This document shows positions 1-6,322 of a stretch of DNA of 9,832 nt, one piece after another; the first letter of the stretch is position 1, and every line of letters starts with the position of its first letter. The position numbers were made by a program, and so were the translations under genes. Source of the stretch: an uncultured Blautia sp. (GTDB lineage Bacteria; Bacillota; Clostridia; Lachnospirales; Lachnospiraceae); NCBI GenBank assembly GCA_934402155.1, contig CAKRTP010000065.1, forward strand, positions 1-9,832. The letters are read 5' to 3'. The notes under the pieces were generated by a model. The model searched no databases. It was not told where the DNA came from and saw nothing but the letters and a program-made list of their open reading frames with translations.

Positions 1-519
1 GCAATGGAGACAAATCTGGATTCTGTTCTGGATCGTATCCGTGTACTGGAGCAGAAAATAGATGAACGGCCGGTCCGGCAGGTAGTTGTGCAGAGCGGCG
101 GCGAGTCGATGCAGGAAGCGAAAGCAGTTCCGACAGTTCCGCCTCAGAAGGCAGTACCAGAGGATCTGCAGAAGATTGTTGCAGGCTGGAAGGTGATCGT
201 CGGCCAGACAACTGCAGCTTTTAAACAGGCACTTCTTCAGTCTGTTCCAAAATATAATGGAGAAACAGGTGAGCCGATACTGTATGTGGAATTTCAGACA
301 CCGCTCGGCAGATTGTATCCGGATGATTCCGATGCCAGAAGAGAACTTCAGGCAATCATAGAGAAGCAGCTGGGCAGGAGCATAGAGCTTCATATGCTTG
401 TTGCAGAGGATCATCAGCAGACCAATCTGTCACAGATTACAGTGGATCAGGCAATCCGCCAGAATATTCATATGGATGTTCAGATAGAAGAAGAACCAGA
501 TTCACATCTGGAAAATTAA
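1..519 (+). CDS. dnaX: DNA polymerase III subunit gamma/tau, C-terminal part (partial, 5' end outside window)
   Basis: The reading frame is open to the first base of the window, so this is the tail of a longer gene; the ATG at 4 is probably internal. The visible ~172 residues resemble the C-terminal region of Firmicutes DnaX. First comes a short helix with the pattern LDSVLDRIRVLEQKI, typical of the linker after the clamp-loader ATPase and collar domains. A Pro/Val-rich stretch follows, then a folded domain from about residue 58 (VAGWKVIVGQ) containing YVEFQTPLGRLYPDD. DnaX is the ATPase core of the clamp loader that places the beta clamp on DNA; the tau C-terminus contacts polymerase and helicase. 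The domains that would prove identity (Walker A, zinc site) are outside the window, so the call rests on C-terminal resemblance and on the neighbouring ybaB and recR, a classic gene order. Confidence 0.85.
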   Translation, partial: AMETNLDSVLDRIRVLEQKIDERPVRQVVVQSGGESMQEAKAVPTVPPQKAVPEDLQKIVAGWKVIVGQTTAAFKQALLQSVPKYNGETGEPILYVEFQTPLGRLYPDDSDARRELQAIIEKQLGRSIELHMLVAEDHQQTNLSQITVDQAIRQNIHMDVQIEEEPDSHLEN

Positions 520-527
520 AAGAATCA

Positions 528-668
528 TAACTGTTCAGTACCCTCACAGTTACGAGTCAAAATGCATTCCAAATCACCTTCGGTGATGGCATTTTGCCTT
601 GTATGTCTCGGGATTTTGGCAAAAAACATGCCAAAACACCTCGCGGGATACTACCTTCTGAATAGTTA
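528..668. repeat. Hairpin-rich element bounded by inverted repeats (REP/MITE-like candidate)
   Basis: This non-coding block fills most of the dnaX-ybaB gap. Its ends are imperfect inverted repeats: TAACTGTTCAG (528-538) pairs with CTGAATAGTTA (658-668), 10 of 11 positions Watson-Crick and one G-T. Inside are two further hairpins. In the first, CAAAATGC (558-565) pairs with GCATTTTG (589-596), enclosing ATCACC/GGTGAT (573-578 with 582-587) around a TTC loop. In the second, TTTTGGCA (614-621) pairs exactly with TGCCAAAA (629-636) around 7 bases. The closing stem can continue, with bulges, as TACCC (539-543) against GGGATA (645-650). The whole folds into a closed multi-branch structure on either strand. 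No transposase or convincing ORF is present. It could be a non-autonomous mobile repeat or an RNA structure in a dnaX-ybaB transcript; the window holds only one copy, so repetition is not shown. Confidence 0.6.
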
Positions 669-701
669 CAAATAATCATAATTAATGGAGGATTTGGAAT
701 T

Positions 702-1058
702 ATGGCAAAACGTGGAGGATTTCCAGGCATGGGTATGCCTGGCAATATGAATAACTTAATGAAACAGGCGCAGAAAATGCAGCGTCAGATGGAAGAGAAC
801 CAGAAAGCACTGGAAGAAAAAGAATTTACGGCAACTGCAGGCGGCGGAGCAGTAGAAGTTACAATTTCCGGTAAACGCGAAGTGACAAAAGTTAAACTTG
901 ATGAAGAAGTTGTGGATCCGGATGATATCGAGATGCTGGAAGATCTGATCGTGGCAGCTACAAACGAAGCACTGCGTAAAGTAGAAGAAGAATCTGCATC
1001 AGTCATGTCCAAACTTACAGGTGGACTTGGCGGACTTGGCGGAGGCCTTCCTTTCTGA
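702..1058 (+). CDS. ybaB: YbaB/EbfC family nucleoid-associated protein
   Basis: A 118-residue protein, the usual size for the YbaB/EbfC (B. subtilis YaaK) family of small dimeric DNA-binding proteins that associate with the nucleoid. A Gly/Met/Pro-rich N-terminus (residues 3-14) is followed by the amphipathic helix [20 protein letters not shown]. Next comes the family core with [15 protein letters not shown], an acidic turn [14 protein letters not shown] and [14 protein letters not shown]. The C-terminus is a Gly/Leu tail ending GGLPF, also typical. The start is supported by GGAGG at 687-691, ten bases ahead of the ATG. Its TGA shares one base with the recR ATG (TGATG at 1056-1060), so the two are probably translationally coupled. 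Its exact cellular role is not settled in the family; the link to recR suggests DNA repair or recombination. Confidence 0.95.
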   Translation: MAKRGGFPGMGMPGNMNNLMKQAQKMQRQMEENQKALEEKEFTATAGGGAVEVTISGKREVTKVKLDEEVVDPDDIEMLEDLIVAATNEALRKVEEESASVMSKLTGGLGGLGGGLPF

Positions 1059-1654
1059 TGGAATATTACAGCGCACATATCAACAAGCTGATAGAACAAC
1101 TGTCCCATCTTCCGGGAATCGGACCAAAATCCGCCCAGAGACTGGCTTTTCATATTATGAATATGCCGAAGGATCAGGTGGGACAGCTCGCCTCGTCGAT
1201 CACAGAGGCAAGAGATAAGGTCTGTTACTGTAAAAACTGCTGCACGCTGACAGATCAGGAACTTTGTCCGATCTGTGCAAATCCGAAACGGGATGCGGGT
1301 ACGATCATGGTGGTGGAGAATACCAGAGATCTTGCGGCTTATGAAAAAACCGGCAAATATGACGGGGTATATCATGTGCTTCATGGTGCGATCTCGCCGA
1401 TGCTTGGGATCGGGCCGGATGATATCAGACTCAAAGAACTGATGCAGAGACTGCAGAAGGATGTAAAAGAAGTGATCATTGCAACGAATTCCAGCCTGGA
1501 AGGTGAAACAACAGCAATGTATATCAGTAAGCTGATCAAACCTACCGGAATTAAGGTTACCAGGATCGCCAGTGGTGTACCGGTGGGCGGTGACCTGGAA
1601 TATATTGATGAAGTGACTTTGCTCCGTGCACTGGAGGGCAGAGTACAGCTCTAA
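1058..1654 (+). CDS. recR: Recombination mediator protein RecR
   Basis: A 198-residue protein of normal RecR length. RecR works with RecO (and RecF) to load RecA onto SSB-covered single-stranded DNA in gap repair. All domains are visible in order. A helix-hairpin-helix [16 protein letters not shown] lies at about residues 18-33. A C4 zinc finger has cysteines at 58, 61, 70 and 73 (YCKNC to CPIC), with extra cysteines at 56 and 62. A Toprim domain begins at [11 protein letters not shown] with the conserved Glu87 and continues through [10 protein letters not shown] and [17 protein letters not shown]. The C-terminal segment has [12 protein letters not shown]. The start overlaps the ybaB stop by one base; the Shine-Dalgarno GGAGG (1041-1045) lies inside ybaB. 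The LacI-type gene starts 25 bases after its stop, so readthrough transcription is likely. Confidence 0.97.
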   Translation: MEYYSAHINKLIEQLSHLPGIGPKSAQRLAFHIMNMPKDQVGQLASSITEARDKVCYCKNCCTLTDQELCPICANPKRDAGTIMVVENTRDLAAYEKTGKYDGVYHVLHGAISPMLGIGPDDIRLKELMQRLQKDVKEVIIATNSSLEGETTAMYISKLIKPTGIKVTRIASGVPVGGDLEYIDEVTLLRALEGRVQL

Positions 1655-1679
1655 AAAGCAGAAAGAGGGGATGATATTT

Positions 1680-2771
1680 TTGGCAAGAAAAAAGGCGACT
1701 TCCTCCCAGGTGGCAGAAAGGGCCGGTGTTTCCCAGGCCACAGTATCGATGGTCCTCAATCGAAAAAATAATGTTTCTTTTTCTGAAGAAACAATTGAGA
1801 GGGTAGAGCGTGCTGCCAGGGAACTGGGGTATGAGCTTCCACATCATAAACGCAGAAACAACGGCAGAAAAGAAAAACTGATCGTTGTTTTTTGCCCTAC
1901 GCTGACAAGTCCGTATTATGTTCTGCTGTTGCAGGGAATTGAATCTGTGGCAAATGAAAAGGGATACGGTGTTTTTATCTGCAACACTCAGAGAGACGCC
2001 AGACTGGAAGAACGTTATCTGAAGATGATCACGAATATAGAACCGCAGGGAATTATTTATACCTGCAACCCGCATCCGGATTTTCAGAAGAAGGTTGAAG
2101 AACTGGCCAGAAGAATTCCCCTGGTCATCATCAGCAACAAAGAAAAAACAACGACTGTAGACGCGATCAATCAGGATAATACCATAGTGGGCAGGATGAT
2201 GGCGAGACATCTTCTGGATCTGGGGCACAGAGATGTGGCTTTTATCACACCGCCGCTGACCAGAAGACAGTGGCAGCGCTCCAGGAGGGTTGATGGCTTT
2301 GTAAAGGAATACGAAAAAGAAGGACTTGGCGGCCATGTGCTGATCAAGGCTGCCGACGAATCTGCTGACCGGCGAATGCCGCGCATGGATTCGGAATATT
2401 CCATGGGATATCAGCTCACAATGGAACTTCTCAGAGAAGAACGGAAGTTTACTGCTATTGCCGGTCAGAATGATATGATGGCGATCGGTGCGATCGATGC
2501 GCTGGAGGAATCCAGGATCCGTGTTCCGAAGGATGTGTCGGTGATTGGCTGCGATGATACTTTTTATTCCGGAATACGCAGGCTTTCACTGACAACGATC
2601 GATCATTTTGTTGCACTCAAAGGCAGAGATGCCTGCGATATCATCATAAGAAAAATTACTATGAATGATCAGTTCTACACAGGGCTGCAGCCGACAAGTC
2701 TTTACAATATTGAATATACGCCAAAACTGATCGCGCGTAAGACAACAGCTTATGCAAAAACACAAAAATAA
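1680..2771 (+). CDS. LacI-family transcriptional regulator (TTG start), atypical hinge
   Basis: A 363-residue LacI/GalR-type regulator. The N-terminal helix-turn-helix (about residues 8-52) reads SSQVAERAGVSQATVSMVLN, followed by ETIERVERAARELGY. A periplasmic-binding-protein-like effector domain begins near residue 66 (KLIVVFCPTLTSPYY) and includes LLDLGHRDVAFIT, DGFVKEYEKEG, AIAGQNDMMAIGAIDAL and VPKDVSVIGCDDTFYSG. I chose the TTG at 1680 because AGAGGGG (1664-1670) sits nine bases ahead, and the protein then begins MARKKATSSQ as this family does. The in-frame ATG at 1671 abuts that site and the ATG at 1626 lies inside recR. Oddity: after LGYELP the usual hinge motif (PNxxARxL), whose Leu pries open a central CpG, is replaced by a basic HHKRRNNGRK stretch. 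Ligand unknown; the downstream transaldolase-transketolase genes are the obvious target candidates (inference). Confidence 0.9.
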   Translation: MARKKATSSQVAERAGVSQATVSMVLNRKNNVSFSEETIERVERAARELGYELPHHKRRNNGRKEKLIVVFCPTLTSPYYVLLLQGIESVANEKGYGVFICNTQRDARLEERYLKMITNIEPQGIIYTCNPHPDFQKKVEELARRIPLVIISNKEKTTTVDAINQDNTIVGRMMARHLLDLGHRDVAFITPPLTRRQWQRSRRVDGFVKEYEKEGLGGHVLIKAADESADRRMPRMDSEYSMGYQLTMELLREERKFTAIAGQNDMMAIGAIDALEESRIRVPKDVSVIGCDDTFYSGIRRLSLTTIDHFVALKGRDACDIIIRKITMNDQFYTGLQPTSLYNIEYTPKLIARKTTAYAKTQK

Positions 2772-2941
2772 ATATATTGGACAGAGATTATTATTAATAA
2801 TTTTGCGAAGCATTTGGGCGGAATGATGAGAAACCACACACTGTACTGAAATTTATACAAAAAAGTATCTGATTTTGTGATGAATGCGTTAATAAAATGC
2901 GAAATTATTAATTGAAAAATTATTAATAATTTCTGCGTGCC
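2772..2941. promoter_or_regulatory. Regulatory gap with three ATTATTAAT motifs, two forming AT-only palindromes
   Basis: The gap between the LacI-type gene and the transaldolase gene has no ORF and no convincing intrinsic terminator. It contains the palindrome ATTATTAATAAT twice: at 2790-2801, just after the regulator stop, and at 2919-2930, where it extends to 16 bases (AAATTATTAATAATTT, 2917-2932). A related partial copy, ATTATTAATT, lies at 2904-2913, centred about 16 bases from the proximal palindrome. The proximal palindrome ends ten bases before the -35 box of the transaldolase promoter, roughly -59 to -44. It is therefore positioned like an operator or activator site. The two full palindromes are 129 bases apart centre to centre, which would allow looping. 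Assignment to the adjacent regulator is inference; chance is possible in AT-rich DNA. Confidence 0.45.
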
Positions 2942-2969
2942 TTGACCTCTAAAAACAATCTGCTATAAT
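2942..2969 (+). promoter_or_regulatory. Promoter of the transaldolase gene
   Basis: TTGACC (2942-2947) and a perfect TATAAT (2964-2969) are separated by 16 bases, with a TGC extension directly before the -10. Transcription should start near 2975-2976. A small hairpin, CATCA (2975-2979) with TGATG (2983-2987), begins exactly there. The leader is about 47 bases, ending with AGGAGGG (3009-3015) before the ATG at 3023. Confidence 0.8.
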
Positions 2970-3022
2970 GAAATCATCAAAGTGATGTTAGCGAAAACCG
3001 CAGAATTCAGGAGGGAATAATC

Positions 3023-3679
3023 ATGAGATTTTTTATTGACACAGCAAACGTAGAGGATATCCGCAAAGCAAATGACATGGGCATTATCTGTGGAGTTACC
3101 ACAAACCCGTCTCTGATCGCAAAAGAAGGAAGAGATTTCAACGAAGTAATTAAAGAGATCACAGAAATCGTAGACGGACCGATCAGTGGAGAAGTTAAAG
3201 CTACCACAACAGATGCAGAGGGAATGATCGCAGAAGGCCGTGAGATTGCAAAGATCCATCCAAATATGGTAGTCAAAATTCCTATGACAGTAGAAGGTCT
3301 GAAAGCTGTCAAAGTTCTTTCCAAAGAAGGAATCAAAACAAATGTAACTCTTATTTTCACAGCTAACCAGGCTTTACTTGCTGCAAGAGCAGGTGCTACA
3401 TATGTATCTCCGTTCCTTGGAAGACTCGATGATATTTCCACCGACGGACTTCCGCTGATCCGTCAGATCGTTGAAATGTTTGAAGTAGCTGGAATCACAA
3501 CACAGATCATCTGTGCAAGTGTTCGTCATCCGATCCATGTAACAGAATGTGCTCTGGCTGGCGCTGATATCGCAACAGTACCGTACAAGGTTCTTGAGCA
3601 GATGACAAAACATCCTCTTACAGATGCAGGAATCGAGAAATTCCAGAAAGACTACAAAGCAGTATTTGGAGATAAATAA
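3023..3679 (+). CDS. tal: Small transaldolase (TalC/MipB/FSA family), predicted transaldolase rather than F6P aldolase
   Basis: A 218-residue TIM-barrel enzyme of the compact transaldolase/fructose-6-phosphate aldolase family. It is expected to move a dihydroxyacetone unit between sugar phosphates (sedoheptulose-7-P + glyceraldehyde-3-P to erythrose-4-P + fructose-6-P) in the cytoplasm. Visible marks are MRFFIDTAN with the early Asp6, GVTTNPSLI, the Schiff-base Lys85 in [36 protein letters not shown] and KTFxxD-like [10 protein letters not shown] at the end. Residue 131 is Phe; in E. coli FSA the matching residue is Tyr131, while true transaldolases carry Phe, so transaldolase activity is favoured. 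Start supported by AGGAGGG at 3009-3015. It lies between a LacI-type regulator and the transketolase genes, its natural partners. Automatic pipelines would often call it fsa. Confidence 0.93.
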   Translation: MRFFIDTANVEDIRKANDMGIICGVTTNPSLIAKEGRDFNEVIKEITEIVDGPISGEVKATTTDAEGMIAEGREIAKIHPNMVVKIPMTVEGLKAVKVLSKEGIKTNVTLIFTANQALLAARAGATYVSPFLGRLDDISTDGLPLIRQIVEMFEVAGITTQIICASVRHPIHVTECALAGADIATVPYKVLEQMTKHPLTDAGIEKFQKDYKAVFGDK

Positions 3680-3707
3680 GACATTTTTTGAACGGAAGAG
3701 ATTGTGC

Positions 3708-3736
3708 TTGACGAATGCTGGGATTGGTTGTAGCAT
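3708..3736 (+). promoter_or_regulatory. Possible secondary promoter ahead of the transketolase genes
   Basis: In the 93-base gap after the transaldolase gene, TTGACG (3708-3713) and TAGCAT (3731-3736) are 17 bases apart. The -35 is good but the -10 matches only four of six positions and no TGn extension is present. No intrinsic terminator is seen in the gap, so the transketolase genes are probably also read from the transaldolase promoter. Confidence 0.35.
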
Positions 3737-3772
3737 GAGTCTGTTGTAAACTAATAAAAGGAGAATTAGATC

Positions 3773-4612
3773 ATGGAGAAATTAGAACTTCAGAAAATTG
3801 CGAACGAAGTCCGCAAAGACATCGTGACCGCAGTTCATGCTGCAAAAGCCGGCCATCCGGGCGGATCTTTATCAGCAGCAGATTTATTCACATACCTGTA
3901 TTTTCAGGAAATGAACATTGACCCGAAAGATCCTAAGAAAGCAGACAGAGATCGTTTTGTACTGTCCAAAGGTCATACAGCACCGGGACTTTACTCTGCG
4001 CTGGCTGAGAGAGGATACTTTCCTAAGGAAGATCTGAAGACACTTCGTCATCTGGGATCTTATCTGCAGGGACATCCGGATATGAAGCATATCCCAGGTG
4101 TTGATATGACAAGTGGTTCTCTGGGACAGGGAATCTCCGCAGCAGTAGGTATGGCACTTTCAGCGAAGCTGAGTGATGAATCCTACAGAGTATATACACT
4201 TCTGGGAGATGGTGAGATTCAGGAAGGACAGGTATGGGAGGCTGCTATGTTTGCCGGATTCCGTAAACTGGACAACCTGGTAGTGATCGTGGATAATAAC
4301 GGACTTCAGATTGACGGTAAAGTTGATGAGGTCTGCTCACCATATCCGATCGACAAGAAATTTGAAGCATTCAATTTCCATGTTATCAACGTTGAAGACG
4401 GAAATGATATGGATCAGCTTAAAGCTGCATTTGATGAAGCAAAAACAGTCAAGGGAATGCCGACTGCGATCATCATGAAGACGGTTAAAGGTAAAGGTGT
4501 TTCCTTCATGGAAAATCAGGCCGGATGGCATGGAAAAGCTCCGAACGATGAGCAGTATGCACAGGCAATGGAAGATCTGGAGAAAGCAGGTGAAGCATTA
4601 TGTCAGAAGTAA
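3773..4612 (+). CDS. Transketolase, N-terminal (thiamine diphosphate-binding) subunit
   Basis: A 279-residue protein corresponding to the first third to half of a full-length transketolase. Transketolase transfers two-carbon ketol units between sugar phosphates using thiamine diphosphate and a divalent metal. Visible landmarks are AGHPGGSLSAADL with His28, SKGHTAPGLYSALAERG, LRHLGSYLQGHPDMKHIPGVD, and TSGSLGQGISAAVGMAL. The ThDP/metal signature begins at GDGEIQEGQVWEA (145-157) and closes with the paired asparagines in DNNGLQIDG (Asn175-176). It then has VKGKGVSFMEN and GWHGKAPN. It ends where the pyrimidine-binding half would begin; that half is the next gene, so the enzyme is a two-subunit form common in clostridia and archaea. 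Start: AAAGGAG at 3757-3763, nine bases before the ATG. Its last 13 bases overlap the next gene. Confidence 0.96.
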   Translation: MEKLELQKIANEVRKDIVTAVHAAKAGHPGGSLSAADLFTYLYFQEMNIDPKDPKKADRDRFVLSKGHTAPGLYSALAERGYFPKEDLKTLRHLGSYLQGHPDMKHIPGVDMTSGSLGQGISAAVGMALSAKLSDESYRVYTLLGDGEIQEGQVWEAAMFAGFRKLDNLVVIVDNNGLQIDGKVDEVCSPYPIDKKFEAFNFHVINVEDGNDMDQLKAAFDEAKTVKGMPTAIIMKTVKGKGVSFMENQAGWHGKAPNDEQYAQAMEDLEKAGEALCQK

Positions 4613-5538
4613 AGAAAATTGCTACAAGAGCAAGCTACGGAGCAGCTCTGGTGGAACTTGGAAAAGAACATGAAAATCTTGTTGTTCTGGACGCTGACCT
4701 TGCTGCAGCTACTCAGACAGGAATGTTCAAAAAAGAATTTCCGGAACGTCATATTGACTGCGGTATCGCAGAGTGCAATATGGTAGGAATCGCAGCAGGA
4801 CTTGCATCTACAGGCAAGGTTCCTTTTGCCAGCACATTTGCCATGTTTGCAGCAGGACGTGCTTATGAGCAGATCCGTAACTCTGTAGGATATCCACATC
4901 TTAATGTCAAGATCGGTGCAACTCATGGTGGAATCTCTGTTGGTGAAGATGGTGCAACACATCAGTGCTGTGAGGATTTTGCTCTTATGAGAGTTGTTCC
5001 GGGAATGGTTGTTATGTCTCCGGCAGATGATATCGAAGCGAAAGCTATGGTAAAAGCTGCGTATGAGCATGAAGGACCGGTTTATATGAGATTTGGCCGT
5101 CTGGCAGTCCCGGTGATCAATGACAATCCGGATTACAAATTTGAAATGGGCAAGGGTATTGTTCTTCGCGAAGGTAAGGATGTTACTATTGTTGCAAATG
5201 GTCTCTGTGTAGCAGCTTCTCTCGAAGCAGCAGAGAAACTGGCAGCAGATGGAATTGATGCAAAGGTTATCAATATCCATACGATTAAACCGCTTGATGA
5301 GGATCTGATCGTTGCAGCAGCAAAAGAAACCGGTAAAGTTGTCACAGTAGAAGAGCATTCTGTTATCGGCGGCCTTGGCGGAGCTGTATGCGAATGCCTT
5401 GCAGAAAAAGCACCGGTGCCTGTGAAACGTATTGGTGTAAATGACAGATTCGGTGAATCCGGACCGGCAGTGGCTCTTCTTGAGAAATATGGCCTGGACG
5501 GAGAGGGAATCTACAGACAGGTTAAAGAATTCGTCTGA
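4600..5538 (+). CDS. Transketolase, C-terminal (pyrimidine-binding) subunit
   Basis: A 312-residue partner of the preceding subunit, covering the pyrimidine-binding domain (about residues 5-170) and the transketolase C-terminal domain (about 185-305). The catalytic glutamate that activates the thiamine ring is Glu58 in DCGIAECNMVGIAAGLA. Other conserved patterns are PFASTFAMFAAGRAYEQIRNS, THGGISVGEDGATHQ, MRVVPGMVVMSPAD, GPVYMRFGR, VTVEEHSVIGGLGGAV and DRFGESGPAVALLEKYG. The ATG lies inside the end of the first subunit gene, a 13-base overlap in a different frame with an AGGTG site at 4588-4592, implying coupled translation and balanced subunit supply. Similar split architecture occurs in 1-deoxyxylulose-5-phosphate synthase-like pairs, but pairing with a transaldolase gene favours transketolase. 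Its stop is 22 bases from the stop of the convergent yyaC. Confidence 0.95.
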   Translation: MSEVKKIATRASYGAALVELGKEHENLVVLDADLAAATQTGMFKKEFPERHIDCGIAECNMVGIAAGLASTGKVPFASTFAMFAAGRAYEQIRNSVGYPHLNVKIGATHGGISVGEDGATHQCCEDFALMRVVPGMVVMSPADDIEAKAMVKAAYEHEGPVYMRFGRLAVPVINDNPDYKFEMGKGIVLREGKDVTIVANGLCVAASLEAAEKLAADGIDAKVINIHTIKPLDEDLIVAAAKETGKVVTVEEHSVIGGLGGAVCECLAEKAPVPVKRIGVNDRFGESGPAVALLEKYGLDGEGIYRQVKEFV

Positions 5539-5560
5539 GTCTTTGGCAGATTCCGTGAAA

Positions 5561-6112
5561 CTATCGGATGTGGGCTGAAACAAGAGGAATCAGTTCAAGG
5601 ATTCCCTGTGTGATCCTGTCTGCAAGAAAGACCACAGTAGACAGGCGGGTGGTCTGGAGCGTAAGTTGTTCAAGGACACCGGCGGTATTGACGATTCCTG
5701 TTATATGAATATGTCCGACAGACGGCAGCTGTTTATGAATTGCGGCACCTGGGTGAAGTGCGCCATTTGCAATGGTCACATATCCCAGGTGCTTTTTTTG
5801 CCCAAGAGAAGCATCTATGGCAATAATCAGGGCATTTGGGTGGTGTTTGTGCAGATGGTCAGATATGCAGGCAAGGTTCAGGGCGTGAACTGGCCGAACC
5901 AGGGTTCCGTAAACTGTAAAATCCGTACAGTGGTAACTGTTGAGCTGTTGTCCGACAAAGGGGCCAAGGCAGTCGCCGGTAACACGATCTGTTCCAATGC
6001 ACAGAAAGACAAGTTCTGACCAGTTGTTCTGATAATGGAGAATGCATTGTCCGAGTGTCCGGGAAATTTCTGAAACTGAGTCTGCCTGACAGGCATTTAT
6101 ATAAAAAGTCAT
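5561..6112 (-). CDS. yyaC: YyaC-type sporulation protein (DUF1256, putative spore protease family)
   Basis: The only minus-strand gene, 183 residues. It matches the YyaC family found in endospore formers and distantly related to the Gpr spore protease. The signature is CIGTDRVTGDCLGPFVGQQL (38-57), followed by YGTLVRPVHALNL (68-80), ALIIAIDASLG (94-104) with an acidic Asp100, GYVTIANGALHPGAAIHKQL and VGHIHITGIVN. Asp42, Asp47 and Asp100 are the kind of acidic residues conserved in Gpr-like peptidases; no role has been proven in YyaC as far as I know. The ATG reads as CAT at 6110-6112, preceded on its strand by AAGAGG (complement of 6120-6125), seven bases away. A candidate forespore promoter lies at 6192-6221. 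Convergent with the transketolase gene, with no terminator seen between them. Confidence 0.9.
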   Translation of the reverse strand: MTFYINACQADSVSEISRTLGQCILHYQNNWSELVFLCIGTDRVTGDCLGPFVGQQLNSYHCTDFTVYGTLVRPVHALNLACISDHLHKHHPNALIIAIDASLGQKKHLGYVTIANGALHPGAAIHKQLPSVGHIHITGIVNTAGVLEQLTLQTTRLSTVVFLADRITQGILELIPLVSAHIR

Positions 6113-6191
6113 AAAGAGTCCTCTTGCTATATCGTAAGGGTTTTAGGGGTTCAGTGTGACTGTGAGAGTACAGAATGGTTCTGTCCTGTTT

Positions 6192-6221
6192 TATTGTATC
6201 CCGTCTGCTAAAGGATTATGC
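6192..6221 (-). promoter_or_regulatory. Candidate sigma-F-type (forespore) promoter for yyaC
   Basis: Read on the minus strand, GCATA (complement of 6217-6221) and GGATACAATA (complement of 6192-6201) are exactly 15 bases apart. This fits the B. subtilis sigma-F pattern, as I recall it GywTA-N15-GGnrAnAnTw, at all five -35 positions and all but one of the -10 positions. The predicted start is about 70 bases ahead of yyaC. A sigma-E reading (ATA, 16 bases, GATACAAT) is also possible. No TTGACA/TATAAT housekeeping promoter stands out here. Confidence 0.55.
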
Positions 6222-6246
6222 GGATGCAGAATATGTCGTTAAATTT

Positions 6247-6276
6247 TTGAAATGAAGTCTTAAATTACGCTAAAAT
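6247..6276 (+). promoter_or_regulatory. Likely sigma-A promoter of the LysM protein gene
   Basis: TTGAAA (6247-6252) and TAAAAT (6271-6276) are 18 bases apart, giving a start near 6283 and a leader of about 40 bases before the ATG at 6323. It lies back-to-back with the yyaC promoter in the 210-base divergent gap 6113-6322, which holds nothing else I can recognise. Confidence 0.55.
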
Positions 6277-6322
6277 CTGCGCTTTGGATATGATATTCTG
6301 GTGCCTGAAGGGGTGATAGGAT

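Noticed and set aside
557..745. Minus-strand ORF (62 codons) in the dnaX-ybaB gap
   Set aside because: It crosses the hairpin-rich element and runs into ybaB; composition reflects the inverted repeats.
1626..1682. Upstream ATG codons at 1626 and 1671 as starts of the LacI-type gene
   Set aside because: The first lies inside recR and the second abuts the ribosome site with no spacer; the TTG at 1680 has a nine-base spacer and gives the usual N-terminus.
785..1759. Long minus-strand ORF (324 codons) opposite ybaB and recR
   Set aside because: It runs against two firmly identified genes, has no ribosome site and its product is a Ser/Pro/Cys-rich sequence typical of an antisense reading.
1557..2336. 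Minus-strand ORF (259 codons) opposite recR and the LacI-type gene
   Set aside because: Shadow of two confident plus-strand genes; the translation shows no domain.
2881..2900. Possible catabolite-response (cre-like) site around TGAATGCGTTAATA
   Set aside because: It shares the central CG but misses the conserved A and final C positions and is not palindromic.
4603..5583. Long minus-strand ORF (326 codons) opposite the transketolase C-terminal subunit gene
   Set aside because: It mirrors the coding frame of a certain gene, is Cys/Phe/Asn-rich without family features, and lacks a ribosome site.
5586..5605. Inverted repeat GGAATC/GATTCC as a terminator for the convergent genes
   Set aside because: Six base pairs with an eight-base loop, no T run, and it lies inside the yyaC coding region.
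5666..6019. Plus-strand ORF (117 codons) opposite yyaC
   Set aside because: yyaC on the other strand has clear family motifs and a ribosome site; this frame has neither.
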